Below are positions 22,089-33,023 of a stretch of DNA of 61,996 nucleotides, piece by piece (within the stretch, counting starts at the first letter, position 1; every line of letters begins with the position of its first letter). Position numbers and translations under genes: made by a program. This DNA comes from Scytalidium lignicola (lineage: Eukaryota > Ascomycota > Leotiomycetes): assembly GCA_002812745.2 (NCBI GenBank), contig NCSJ02000256.1:1-61996 (forward strand), given 5' to 3'. Below the pieces are notes generated by a model. That model saw nothing but the letters and a program-made list of their open reading frames with translations, ran no database searches and was not told the DNA's origin.

Positions 22089-22597
22089 GACGGAATTTGG
22101 TGGCCAGGTATATATTTGCAGCGTCTTCCCCACGATATCAGAACGAATTGGCAATGGTTTATACTGACTTGTTTAATTAATATATTCTAGCCAGGGCGCT
22201 GCTAAGATACCACGGACACCTAGGTGCCAACAAGCTCTCCACCACGTCAACTGTCACCGCTCTGAGCTTCCAAAGCTGGCGTTATCGGCCCCGTCCACGT
22301 GACCGGAGATGCTCGCTGCTTGGCGACACATTTTTAACTTTCCCGCTGTGCAGCAAAAGTACGGAAGTACCTCGCTACCCCGCACTTTTATCTCGGCTGC
22401 CAGTCGTGCTAGTGAGGATTTCCGCCTCAAATGATCCAATGACAAGTTAGAAGATAGATTTGGTAACATTCCTAATAGGGAATGTCTGCGTGTGATTAGC
22501 CAACTAACATATTAGAGCTGCTCATATTTGGGGATATGACCTACCTACCTAGGGATCGACCGTTAAAGAGGAATAGTATTTAAGGATGTAACAATTC
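22089..22597. other. Intergenic, no gene recognised
   Basis: About 500 bases of promoter side for the flavin oxidase. It includes a G+C-rich stretch (22200-22440). No gene is seen. Confidence 0.5.
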
Positions 22598-22659
22598 CGC
22601 TTTATTGTAAGTTTCTCCTGCTTTGTGTTTTGTGGTTTTATAGTTCTTTAAATTTGCTT
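22598..22659 (+). repeat. Direct repeat, left copy, flanking the MFS transporter
   Basis: This 62-base segment matches 24920-24981 at about 55 positions by manual alignment, with mostly transition differences. The pair brackets the transporter gene. Confidence 0.7.
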
Positions 22660-22682
22660 ATACAAAAGAAAACGGACCGTGA

Positions 22683-22824
22683 TATCTTAAAAGTTCCAAA
22701 CGTTAGTGACAGTGTCTCCACAGATACTCAAGCTAAAGACGATAGTTCCATGGACAATGGAACTGCAAAAGAGCCGGTAATTCATCCATTTTTTTGGATT
22801 TACATTGATGATGCATTAAGTTAA
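22683..22824 (+). pseudogene. Extra diverged copy of the MFS transporter 5' coding exon
   Basis: The frame here reads DSVSTDTQAKDDSSMDNG, then AKEPV and DDALS, followed by a stop. The true first exon at about 23104-23251 reads HSISADTQARDEWSVDNG, ISEELIS and VDRALAAK. The two therefore descend from one exon. This copy has decayed (A+T gain) and is not joined to the rest of the gene. It suggests partial tandem duplication of the transporter. Confidence 0.6.
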
Positions 22825-23103
22825 AAATAGTTTCCTTTTTTTTTAATTTCTGTTTTTCATTTCCATAGCTTTAAAGTTAAAGCGCTTATAATCTTACAAA
22901 TAGTCAAATTGAAGACGATTATTTTCTAAACAATGAGATGATAGAAGAGCTTGTTTTTTAGTGGCTTTTCATATATACTTTTTTTTCCGAAATAAAATTA
23001 ATTCACTGCTAAATATATATCAATCGTAAAATTGGTTACTTTTTTCTTGTTCTTTTTNGTTTCAAAAGTTGATCTGCCCTGGGAGAGAAGAACACTAACA
23101 TCT

Positions 23104-24876
23104 CAAAAAGGTTTTAAAGGTTGGCCACAGTATCTCCGCCGACACTCAAGCTAGGGACGAGTGGTCAGTAGATAATGGGATCTCAGAAGAACTGATATCT
23201 CTAGCTCAAGTCGACCGTGCATTAGCGGCGAAAATGCACCTGGTGAATAACGTATGCATTGAAACCCGCATACTTGGCCCTTTTTACTGATCAATCTACC
23301 AGGCCATTGAGCAGATCGGGTTCACGGGGTACCATGTCAAGTTGTTCTTCCTTAACGGTTTTGGGTAAGTCGTTCAGTCGGATTCGAATATACATTTGGC
23401 TACCAATCATATAGGTATGCGGTCGACTCGCTGCTCGTGTTCCTCATGAGTATAGCTTCTAATCAGGTCGTCCTGGAATACCAGCCTACGTTTACACACG
23501 GCGGCCAGCTAGCATTGTATATTGCTCTTTTAGTCGGTGCTCTCTTCTGGGGCATGAGTGCTGACATTATTGGCCGCAAATTTGCGTTCAATTTTTCTCT
23601 GCTGATCAGTGCCGTCTTTGCAATTGCGGCTGGTGGAGCATCCAGTTACGTCGGTTGGTGTAGCCTAGTTGCAGTATCAGCCTTTGGATCTGGAGGCAAT
23701 CTCGTGTTGGATACGACCGTATTTTTGGAATATCTGCCTCCAAACAAGCAGTGGTTGCTTACTTTGCTAGCATGCTGGTGGGGAGTTGGCCAGTTTGTGG
23801 CAGGAGTGATGGCATGGGGCTTCATGCGTACGTGCTTTGATTCAACAAGACCCTCTCTTATTCTAACTTCCAATGAGTACAGCCAACTTCAGTTGTCCAT
23901 CAGACTTGTCGGTTCCATGCACCAAGGAAAATAACATGGGATGGCGTTATCTATTTTACACATCTGGCGTCCTCGTCTTTCTCATGAGTATTGCGCGTGT
24001 CTTAGTCATTCGCTTTCACGAGACCCCCAAATACCTCCTCTGTCAGGGGAAGGACGATCAGGTCGTGCTGAACTTTAAGATGCTGGCAGAAAAGTACAAC
24101 TGTCCATTTGACCTTACAGTTGAGCAACTCGCGGCGTGTGGAGAAGTGAGCACCGCTCATGCCCGTAATAGCAGCCCCATCGCCGAGCTCTTAGTACATA
24201 TCCGCGGATTATTCTCGACCAAAATGCTGGCTCTTTCGACTTCGCTGGTCTGGTTCTCTTGGGCTCTGATTGGCCTAGCATACTCACTGTACTATGTGTT
24301 TCTTCCGGACTATCTTGCTTCTCGAGCCGCTGATGTCGGTGACTCGTCTCCACATATTATTTGGCGTAATTATGCTATCACTAATCTGATGGCCATTCCT
24401 GGTCCTATCATAGCTGGGTTCATGTGCGAGACGAAATTGTTCGGTCGGAAGTACACCATGGCAGTTGGAGCGATCATGACGAGTAAGATTTCCGGCTTCC
24501 TTACCAACTCTTTCTTGCCGCATCGAACAATATAAACTAACCTGCTTGCATAGTGGTCTTCTTCTTTGCTTATACTGGTGTGCGTACTGCTCCTCAAAAT
24601 CTTGGATTTAGCTGCGCTATCTCTATTACTATCAACATGTACTACGGCCCCCTTTATGCCTACACAGTTGAAGTCATGCCCTCTGCCCACCGTGGTACTG
24701 GGAACGGTATTGCTGTGTCATTCAACCGTCTGATGGGCATCGTGTCGTCGCTAATAGGGACATATACATCGACCTCGACCTCCGTGCCTATCTACGTTTG
24801 CGCAGCGATGATGGGTGTGGCCGGTATTATAGCGGCCCTATTTCCATTTGAAACAAGAGGGAAGAGAAGTATTTAA
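23104..24876 (+). CDS. Major facilitator superfamily transporter, 5' end damaged
   Basis: Exons about 23104-23251, 23303-23364, 23415-23827, 23883-24482 and 24554-24876, introns 50-71 bp. The protein has about 12 hydrophobic segments. The loop motif GALFWGMSADIIGRKFAF is the MFS signature (G...D..GR(R/K)), and TVEVMPSAHRGTGNGIA is the later equivalent. EQIGFTGYHVKLFFLNGFGYA before helix 1 resembles the organic-acid/nicotinate-like branch of sugar-porter MFS proteins. It would import the compound handled by the neighbouring enzymes, by inference. No ATG is found in frame upstream of the first exon; a TAA precedes HLKKV. The region upstream is a diverged duplicate of the same exon. The C-terminus ends at KRSI, with little tail. 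Confidence 0.78.
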
Positions 24877-24919
24877 GTGCTGTGTAGTTGAGGCTGAAGT
24901 GGAGAATAGTTTATATAAT

Positions 24920-24981
24920 CCGCTTTGTTATAAGTTTCTCCTGCTTTGTGTTTTATGTTTTTATAGTTTTTTGGATTTGCT
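24920..24981 (+). repeat. Direct repeat, right copy, flanking the MFS transporter
   Basis: This is the partner of 22598-22659. It lies just after the transporter stop codon, and a loosely related GAGATCTTAAA segment continues after it, as after the left copy. Confidence 0.7.
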
Positions 24982-25850
24982 CTAAATTTATTCGCTTAAG
25001 CAAAAAAATGAGCTGTGAGATCTTAAACAATTTTAGGTTTTAGACAAAGATATATCTATTTACTAGAAATTTAGAATTCTATTTTTACATATATAGACTA
25101 ACTATAGTTAATATGATCTGTTAGTTTTGAACGATAATTATCTTTAGTTATAATTAAGATTTTAAATATTGTTTTAAGATTAAGACAAACAAAGTATAAC
25201 TTATTAATTATATACTTTAATCTTTTGTAAATTTGACATTTAATAAAGTCATTATACTATTCTTGTATTACTTTTATATATATTTAACTAATAAATCTTA
25301 TCATACAAAGTTAAAGTTATTTATAACTACTTTAATGTTTACTTTTACTTGAAATGATTACTTGAAATCCATCTTCATATAACTTTACTCTTTTAAAAGC
25401 GTTATACGTTGATTTACTTGTATTATTTACTTTAATCCAAGCTTTAAAAAGTTATTAGATAACAAGAATATAATTGATTACATTATACGATCTTTTGTGG
25501 ATACTAATTTGTATGTAAGGCTAAAGTAGTATTACGCCTGAAGTTGTGTCTCTCACACCGGTGATTTTGCGTCGATTTAAGTAAGGCCATATCTATGTTA
25601 TCGTATATTCTGACTACACAGTCTATAGCATAAAATATACTACTCCTACAATAGATAATACTTTTATAAACATCGTAATAGCAATTTAGCAATTGTTTAA
25701 GTGGTTTCAGTTGTTACTTTCAGTAGTCCACTTGCTAAAATCTCAGTCTTTTATAATCTCTTTCATTGCTATAATTGTTTCTTGACTAGTACTGTTAACA
25801 TTTGACCACTTTACTTACATAAGATTATTTACAACAAATACTATTCGATC
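24982..25850. repeat. A+T-rich decayed DNA, probable RIP-mutated repeat
   Basis: About 870 bases of very high A+T with stop codons in all frames. In base composition it resembles the mutated gypsy element at the right end of the window. No protein remnant could be identified. Confidence 0.5.
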
Positions 25851-26304
25851 AGCGATGTCAGGGAATGAGGGGCATGTTCAGGGAGCTCAGAGGGCTAATC
25901 CTTGTAGCCCACTTAGCAGCTGACTTACGGGAAGCTTTCAGTATATAAGGGGCCTCTTCTTGTCTCTTCAAGGGTCAGAGATCAATTTATATAACAACTT
26001 AGTTTCTAAAGCTGACTACTATCTATCCACCTTTTACCCTATTGCTGTGCTATAGCCCCTATCAAGCATATGATCATCAACATTTTACAAGATTTCCAAG
26101 TGGTAAAACTCTCAGAATCGCATTTCGGACATCCGACTCGTTACCTACGCCATCAAAGACGTCAACGAGCCACTGCTGTTGAAAGTCGAGCCAACTTTGA
26201 TTCCAGCTCTGAGCACCAAGACTGGGAGGATAGTGAGGATACAAGGACAGTTAACATTAGGATCCTAGAAGAAACCAGTATGCCATACTGGTGATAAACC
26301 AGGG
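25851..26304. other. Unassigned normal-composition DNA, possible element edge or promoter
   Basis: Composition returns to normal at about 25851. A TATATAAGG box lies near 25944, followed by a C+T-rich stretch (25994-26060), as in an LTR or a strong promoter. A 74-codon open frame at 26070-26294 matches nothing I know. Confidence 0.35.
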
Positions 26305-26790
26305 TTAACCTACCACAGTACAGAGTCCTGTGTCTTCGCCCTGGCAAACATATTCAATGCACAAGAACTGTAACAAGATTAGTATAATAAATAAAAAGTT
26401 ATTAGAAATGTAAATAATTTTACTGAATCTGAAGCAATTGGTTCATTTCCGGTACATCCTTTTGGTGGAGGGTTGGTGGCAAATCCGCTTGTTGGCATAT
26501 TCATCTTTGCTTCTGGTGAAAGAGACGCTGTTGATCCCGAGATGATTGAATTTTCTATACTATCTAGAACGACAGAAAACATAGCTAGCGAAAAGATGGC
26601 TTTGGTCGCTTCATCTGCACTCAAGGTTGTAAGATATTCTGTCAAAACAGCTGGAGCAGTTTGTGCTACGGTTATGCCTACATTCTGCCACTCTTCGACT
26701 GCAATAAATGAGTCGAATGTTCCTCCTGCTTCCGTGTCTACACTAGAGTGTTGAAAGGCACAAGTTAATACTGTAAATAATGAATTAGCT
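26305..26790 (-). CDS. Possible small secreted-type protein fragment, unknown
   Basis: Two joined segments are plausible. A frame from about 26776 to 26436 reads FDSFIAVEEWQNVGI and continues through alternating hydrophobic and polar residues to PPPKGCTGNEPIASDS. A GTAAAA...TTACAG intron (about 26376-26432) then leads to FLCIEYVCQGEDTGLC and a stop at 26305. The cysteine-rich end resembles small secreted fungal proteins. No start or signal peptide is clear; an acceptor near 26784 suggests an upstream exon, which would overlap the antisense DUF6594 relic. I do not recognise a family, and this may be chance. Confidence 0.3.
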
Positions 26791-26863
26791 TCTTGCGTCG
26801 AATTGTGACCAGTTACACTTTACCACTATCAGCTTGTCGTCGCCTTATGGCAGGATCTTCTAG

Positions 26864-27695
26864 GTCTGCTCGCCGCACTTTCTGCACGACTCCACCACAG
26901 GCCTGTATCGCTTTCAAGACAACATCGTCGAACTTAAGCAACAGCTTAACGATCTTGATGATGTTTACAGTCAACCCAAACAAGTCCTGGGTGATGGAGA
27001 TAATACACACAACGGGTCTTTTAGACTGGAGAGCTTCCCTGAGCGCAGAGAGATACTGAATAAGCTTGTTGAGGCTGTGAGTAAATACAGTAGGTTGAAG
27101 GAAGTAGAAGATAAGGGATGCAGAGCTTATTCCACGGTGAATAGACAACTTCGTCAACGACTACGCACAACTCGCATCCCGTCCGGCAGTTAGAAAAAAT
27201 GATGTAGAAATGGTGCGGATCTGGCTGCATAACCGCCAAGATGCTATACATGATCTTGAGGCAGCCTACATTAGCGAGAAATACGATGATGATCTCATTC
27301 CGGTCCATCCAAAAAGACGGTCTTGGTTCCGAAAGGTTCTTGAAAAATCAAACCTACTACGCCATTGTCCACTACGGAGCTGTCTCTCGAGACAACCGTG
27401 TGATCGACGGATTACGGGAAAGGAATTAGATACTGTGTGGCATGATGATAAGCGTGTGGAATGGCTGTCAGCTACCGTGATTGGGATGGTTGGTCTGGGG
27501 ATGTTAATAGGACTAATTTGGGCTTTGTATGAAGTCGGACCTAGTAGTGCCAGACTAGGCATTATCAGTGGATTTATTGTAGTTTTTTATATCCTTATAG
27601 GAATTGCAACTACGGCGAAGATATTTGAGAGCTTGGCAGCTGTAGCCGCATATTCGGCAGTCTTAATGATATTTATGCAAATACAGACGGTATAG
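26864..27695 (+). pseudogene. DUF6594 membrane protein, 5' part damaged, 3' part intact
   Basis: The conserved family order is present: RLHHR-like start, LYRFQDNIVELKQQLNDLDD, SFRLESFPERREILNKLVEAV, NFVNDYAQLASRPAVRKND, VRIWLHNRQDAI, EKYDDDLIPVHPK, and three C-terminal helices ending AKIFESLAAVAAYSAVLMIF. The first 60 bases change frame twice (RRTF, then ARLHHR, then LYRFQD). No start exon is seen. Between about 27079 and 27142 an intron (GTAAAT...AATAG) would restore frame. The domain is common in fungi, often near heterokaryon-incompatibility genes; its role is unknown. The last 160 codons are clean. Confidence 0.55.
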
Positions 27696-28224
27696 CCATT
27701 CATAGTCTCCAATGGAGATGGGAACATGCGTTGCTCTGTGAGGTTTAGTGAAACTTGAATGTTAGCTTGGCATTCTCTATTTAATACTTATTAGGTAGGT
27801 CCGAAATATGAGGTCAACATATGTAACCGGTGGCTATAAAAGTTAATAATATAGGGCTTAGTACAAAAATTTTGTTCTGAGACATAAGGCAAAATAAACA
27901 CTTAAAGTGGTGTTGTAGTGATGATACATTTAAATCTGAAGCTTTAGACAGGACTAATCCAGTATCTTGAGCCACATTGTGTTTTTAGACAGGTCATATG
28001 ATATCGTCTTTCCAAAGGATTAAGTTACCAATTAGATATGCTATAGGTTATGGAGCTGTTCTAGGCAGGTTTACACAAAAACTGTTTAATAGCGAAACGC
28101 AATCAATTTAATATAGATAGCATATCTTAGTAGCAAAGTACTCGTTCCTAGAATGACCAAGTAATATAAGGAATTCAGAATATTTGAGAGGTACCTAAAA
28201 ATATTAATTCGATGCTGGAAGGTA
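27696..28224. other. No gene recognised
   Basis: About 530 bases of moderately A+T-rich DNA after the DUF6594 relic. Nothing recognisable. Confidence 0.45.
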
Positions 28225-28545
28225 TTAGTCCGTCTCCTCCTTTTTGTTGCCATGCCCGAGTGTTTCATTTTCAGCAGCAGGAGCCTCGGGAGTCTTAGTT
28301 GCCTCGCTTCATCACCTTGAGGGGTGGCCTATTCTTTAAGTACTTGACTTGCTTGAGAATGTTGGTGCTCTTTTGGTTTGTCGTTAGGTATAGTAGTTTG
28401 AGGTTTCTCATCTTTAGATTTTGCATTGTGACCTTCAGTGTTATTCTTGTCGCTCTTGCTTATGTTAATCTCCTTAACCGACGTAGCTTTAGTAATTTGC
28501 TTCTGCTCATTCTTTGTGATATCCGTTTTTTTNATGCTTTAAGAT
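28225..28545 (-). pseudogene. Remnant of a Lys/Glu-rich, low-complexity protein C-terminus
   Basis: Reading minus, the sequence encodes charged low-complexity protein (KATSVKEINISKSDKNN, then PQTTIPNDKPKEHQHSQAS), an in-frame TAG where Gln would fit, and after a frame change TKTPEAPAAENETLGHGNKK and a stop at 28225. Base composition of this piece is higher in G+C than the following DNA. It is probably the end of a decayed gene or gag-like protein; no family is recognised. Confidence 0.3.
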
Positions 28546-30460
28546 TTTTATGACTAATATTAAAAATATCGAAGGCAAATCAAATATTGACATTCTGGCA
28601 AAACAATCTTAAATTTTCTCTTGCCATGTTTTCGACGAGTTTTTTATCCTCATTTTATATTTGCTTTATGCTTTCCTTTCTTAACTGCTTAATGGATAAA
28701 AGTATTATTATAGTTATCTTTAGCTTTTTNATTATTATTAATCTTCTTATTATTAAGTTTAAACATATCTAGAATGTTCAGTATAGTTTATAATTACAAT
28801 TTATCATTATCCTCTATCTTTTTATCCACTTCAATACTTTTATTTTATTCTTTTTTTTAATACTCAGATTAAATGTTTTTNATTATTATTTTAAAGTTTT
28901 ATTTTACTTATACTTTATCTTTTTTNATAATTTACTCACTTGATATCTACTAACAACCTTTTCAGTTCTTTTACTTCTGATTTATCTTATTACATAATTT
29001 TTTGCATTTTAGTTTATATTATTATATGTTAGATTAGTTTTAAATTTAAACATTTTACAATAAGTTATAATCTTATCCTTAACTTTAAGATTTAACTATT
29101 CCCTGAAAATAGACTTTATGCTTTCTTTATCTTTCTTAGATAAAATCATATAAAAACTTCACTTCAAAACAAAGTATTCACTAGTTTAATATCTGTTTAT
29201 CCTTAAACTAATATAAAAATTAATAACTTTAACAATATTTAATTTACTTAGCCTTTTTAACTTTACTTTCAATTGTATTAATTTTATTAGTACTCTGATA
29301 AATTTTAAATACTTTACTATTTAAGCAAATTCTTTTTTAATATTCTCTTTACTTATATGTGCAAGTATAATACTTAATCGGTTATAAACATTCTCTTAAT
29401 TTATACTAGCCTTCGTTTAAGACTAGTAAGTTAAAATTGTCTTGTTAGTTTTAAACAATGATTTTGCAATTTTTGCACAGTATATATATGTTACAATACT
29501 GTTTACAATAATTACACTATATGTTTTTGTTCTTGCAACAAGTAATTGTTAACATTTTTAACTTGTCCTTCCATTTGTTTTTCCAACTCCAACTTCACCA
29601 ACTGGTTTTACTTTCTTTACAGTAAGCTAACTGTTCGTTATTTCTGTTTTAGCTTCTGATAGTAATAACATTATAAATATTCCAAAGGAATAAAAAGATG
29701 TAAGATTTTGGTATTGATTAAAGGTACTGTAAGCAAACATAAAGCTGGAAAGGCTATTAAAAGGAATGTCAAAGGCTAAGAGGTTAAGAACTAGAAAGGA
29801 CATTAAAACATTAGTGGTAATGAAAAGAAAAAAANGAGATTTTCAGTTAATTTAACAATATTGAAAATAGGGCATTTAAGGTAAGAAAACCACTAGTCAA
29901 GGAAGATTAACGCATGTTATATGAAAAAANGAGAAAAGAATAACAATGAACTTCATTGAATAAACTATTAAGATAACTTTAACCAAAGGGTTTAAGATTA
30001 CTTATAATGTTATAGCATTACGTTTTAAGTCTGTGATTTAATCTTGAAGTTTATATTTAGTTATTATAATTTTATTAGAGTAACATACATAAAAGAAAAT
30101 ATACTATTCTTGAAATGTCTTCACACAAGTAGCTAAATCTCCTTTTATCTTATATTTAAGATATATTGTAACTCGAACATCTAATTTAAGTTTCTTCTTA
30201 GCACCTAAATTCTGTAAGTACTGCAAGTTATAGTTGTTAGAATTTTTATGTTTTATTAATAACAGATAAGTTATAAAATATACTTTTTAGAAATTGAAAG
30301 AAAGTTTTTTCATCTTCTTTAAACTTATAGAGAAAGCAAAGTAATATTGTTTTCATTATCTGGCAAAAGCTCTGGATAGCAGTATAGTGTAATTTAATTA
30401 GAAAATTTATATAAAGCTTAATAAGGCTGATTTATGATCATTCAGTTAATGCTCAATGTT
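28546..30460. repeat. Long A+T-rich region, probable RIP-destroyed transposon
   Basis: Nearly 2 kb of extreme A+T content with poly-T and poly-A runs, six N characters next to those runs and no open frames over about 60 codons. It has the character of RIP-mutated retroelement DNA, but I could not align it to a specific protein. Confidence 0.55.
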
Positions 30461-31715
30461 TAAATTATAAGATCTCCCGTCATTTTCACAAGGAATTATT
30501 TGCATTCCCCAATGCGGAGCTGTCAAGGCGCACGTCACTCGCCACATGTGGCTTACACTACTGTGCAAGTGTGCATTCCTATCTATATATGCCAGTAAAG
30601 CTGAAACAAGTGAGGCGAATCAATAGTCAATCAGAACTCTAGAAACTCGTCATCCTAGAGCCGATTGATTGTTAGAAGCATTACGATTGAAGAAGTGTAT
30701 TACGTCAAGAAACTTCCGAGTAGCTAAACCTATGACCTAAAATTTTACTTGAGAACCAGAAAAATAGCTTGAGTTGCTTCTTTTGAATGAACTACGGAAT
30801 ATAAGTGAACATTGGACCATGGATGGGGGGCATTGCGTGACCCAAGATGCGTTGTCCATGACTTGAGATGCTGTTTAGTCAAGGTAACGAACACAGTCTC
30901 CGAATTAATTGTTACATGAACTACGACTTAATTTCCCACGTGTAAAACTTTATTGAAGAATAAATCATATATTAGAACCGAGGTTAAAATTTTAGAATTG
31001 ATGCTAAGATATTACTGACGACTCCTCTTGGTCATGAACTTGCCCTTTATCCCTTTATCAGGTATTCCTCTACAGTTAAATGACCCCGCTTTTATCTTTT
31101 TCACTAGTTTAATCCGAATTTTTTTTTACTCCGCTACTGTCTTCTTAATATTAGGGTCGGATATCGGTACTTGAAGGACGTTTAGAGGGTTGATTTACGT
31201 AAGTACGAAAACCAAGAAGCCGACACAGCAAATAGGAAACCGGGAGACTAGTATAGATTTTTCTTCAAAGAGCTCTCAGCCACTCACGTTATAGGCGATA
31301 AACTGTTATCATTTGTTGACGGCAAGATGCTGCATCCTGCAGTGCTCGTGGCATAGAGTTGCAATGTTTCGGTGATGCAAGTCTCGGGGATCTAGCATGG
31401 CTTAGATAGCTGACTTAATGGTGTGACAAAAAGAATGACCTCGTGGATTTGGTGTAACAAAATTCTAACGAGATGTGCACGATTTTTGACCAGAGAAGAT
31501 TCGTAATGCCCGGTTTGCTGTAAGTTTACCACCATAAGTTACACATCGGACATCGTAGGAGCCGCGCGTTCTCATTATAGTACAGAAGATGAATCCTTAA
31601 GGTATATTATCTTGTGAAGTGAACGCTTTCTTCGGACTTCATCAGTTCGTCAATCGATATAATTTCTCCTAGCATACTTACATAACTAAAAACTGATATC
31701 AGCAAATCTCTATTT
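30461..31715. other. Intergenic, no gene recognised
   Basis: Composition becomes normal at about 30470. The segment 30470-30680 carries a TATATAT box and may be the outer end of the decayed element to its left. The rest holds the promoter of the CFEM-like gene, and no gene is seen. Confidence 0.4.
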
Positions 31716-32536
31716 ATGAAGTACTTATTCTTGCCTCTTTTCGCCGTAGCCTGGTCCACAGGCGCTCTCGCATGGGGATGGGGAGACATCCCCACATGTG
31801 CTGTATGCTTCTCTATGCTCCATCTATAGAACTAAAATTGCTGATATATACCTGTGATGTCAAGTCGACATGTATCAACAGCTTCATAAACAGCGACAAC
31901 ACAGGAGGGGGTATATCCTTTTGCCAGAATGCAACTTTAGTTGCAAACGTCAATTCGTGTGTTGACACGTCGAGCTGTTCTACATCTGATAAAGAAGGTA
32001 TGTAGTTCGATGGGTATTCTAGAGGTTATCTAACTTCATTAGCACTCCATCAGAACATCACTCAGCTCTGCACGGACATAGAAGCACACTCCGCCAGAAG
32101 TAACTCGGCATGGCCTACCGGTGGTCCGTGGTCAGGCGGATTGGGAATAGGAGGTCCGTTTGGTGGATCTTGGGGGCAATGGCGCTCTTCTGGCGCCTGG
32201 ACTGCGGGACCTTGGACCAGCTGGTGGTGTGGAAATGCGTGCCCGAATAGCGACTGGCCGGGTTGGACGAGCGGTGCTTGGAGCACAGGTGCGCCATGGA
32301 CCACATGGACAGCTTGTACGGCAACTACAACTGCAACAACCACTTACACTACTACTTCCGCTGGCAGTGTTGTTACTGGTGTGACTTATGGTATTAAGGT
32401 TGCTCAACAGACAGGCACCGGGACTTCTGATATAACTACATCCGATTCACCTTCAAGTGCTTTGACAAGTAAAGACCGTGCTAGAATGGCTTTTATATTG
32501 TTGGCTGTCCCATTTCTTGTTACTATATGGGGATGA
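31716..32536 (+). CDS. CFEM-like, Trp/Gly/Thr-rich surface protein, probably GPI-anchored, 237 aa
   Basis: Exons 31716-31802, 31865-31997 and 32043-32536 join to 238 codons including the stop. A signal peptide (MKYLFLPLFAVAWSTGALA) starts the protein. Next is a CFEM-like domain with TCASTC, SFCQNATLV, NSCVDTSSCSTSDKE and ITQLC; about six of the eight usual cysteines are present, the middle pair being absent. A striking tail follows with repeated W, G and P (WSGG, FGGSWGQW, AGPWTSWWCGNACP, WPGWTSGAWSTGAPWTTW), then a Thr/Ser stretch and a hydrophobic end (MAFILLAVPFLVTIWG), as expected for GPI addition. CFEM proteins act at the fungal surface in heme uptake, adhesion or virulence. Here heme binding is uncertain because cysteines are missing. 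The gene reads without breaks. Confidence 0.72.
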
Positions 32537-32776
32537 ATGGAGTATTGAAGACTCTGACTACACAAAAGAGCACCTACATAAGAGAAGGTTGACGAGATCG
32601 AGGGCGAGGTGGGAATTAATTAGTCCTTCTTTCTGTTTAGACATCATTTTCTACGGACACTAGGTTTGTCTTGAGTGTGTGATCTAATTTCATTTAAATT
32701 AAATTTGGCTTTATATAGCTAGCTCTAGGGACATGAAAGTAAAACCAAATTGGAATGCTTGTTGCAATATTTGGAG
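32537..32776. other. Intergenic, no gene recognised
   Basis: Short spacer between the CFEM-like gene and the TTACGG repeat cluster. Confidence 0.5.
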
Positions 32777-32928
32777 TTTACGGATGCCACTTCACAGTGT
32801 TCTTACGGTTGCCTATGCTAGGGCTTACGGATAGGGTTTACGGTAGGCTACCACTGTAGGCAACTATAGGCACCCTACGGGTGCCTGTACGACCGTAACT
32901 GTTGACCATAACGGTTTTACGGCCGTAA
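32777..32928. repeat. Cluster of (C/T)TTACGG motifs in both orientations
   Basis: TTTACGG or CTTACGG occurs at 32777, 32802, 32824 and 32837, a variant CCTACGG at 32874, CCGTAA at 32893, and the palindrome TTACGGCCGTAA at 32917-32928. This is far denser than in neighbouring DNA. It overlaps the left edge of the LTR-like element and may be its subterminal region or a protein-binding array. Confidence 0.6.
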
Positions 32929-33023
32929 CTCTCTGTATATATAGAATCTGCTGTAGTTGTAGACTCCTTAAGCAATCAATACAATAGTGGTTCTGTATTC
33001 CTGCGTTTCCAGTCAACAGTTAC
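32895..33023. mobile_element. Solo-LTR-like element with 12-bp perfect inverted ends
   Basis: The segment 32900-33018 starts TGTTGAC and ends GTCAACA, the TG...CA form of an LTR. It contains a TATATATAG box (near 32935) and an A-rich CAATCAATACAATAG stretch typical of small fungal copia-type LTRs. The inverted match extends outward by five bases (GTAAC on the left, GTTAC on the right), giving 12 bp, or else these five are a target duplication with one mismatch. No internal retroelement domain adjoins it. Confidence 0.55.

Noticed and set aside
26813..27157. 114-codon minus-strand frame
   Set aside because: It lies exactly antisense to the DUF6594 coding part and has no recognisable domain, so it is most likely a shadow.
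32062..32407. Three minus-strand frames rich in Pro, Ala and Ser
   Set aside because: They are antisense to the Trp/Gly-rich tail of the CFEM-like gene.
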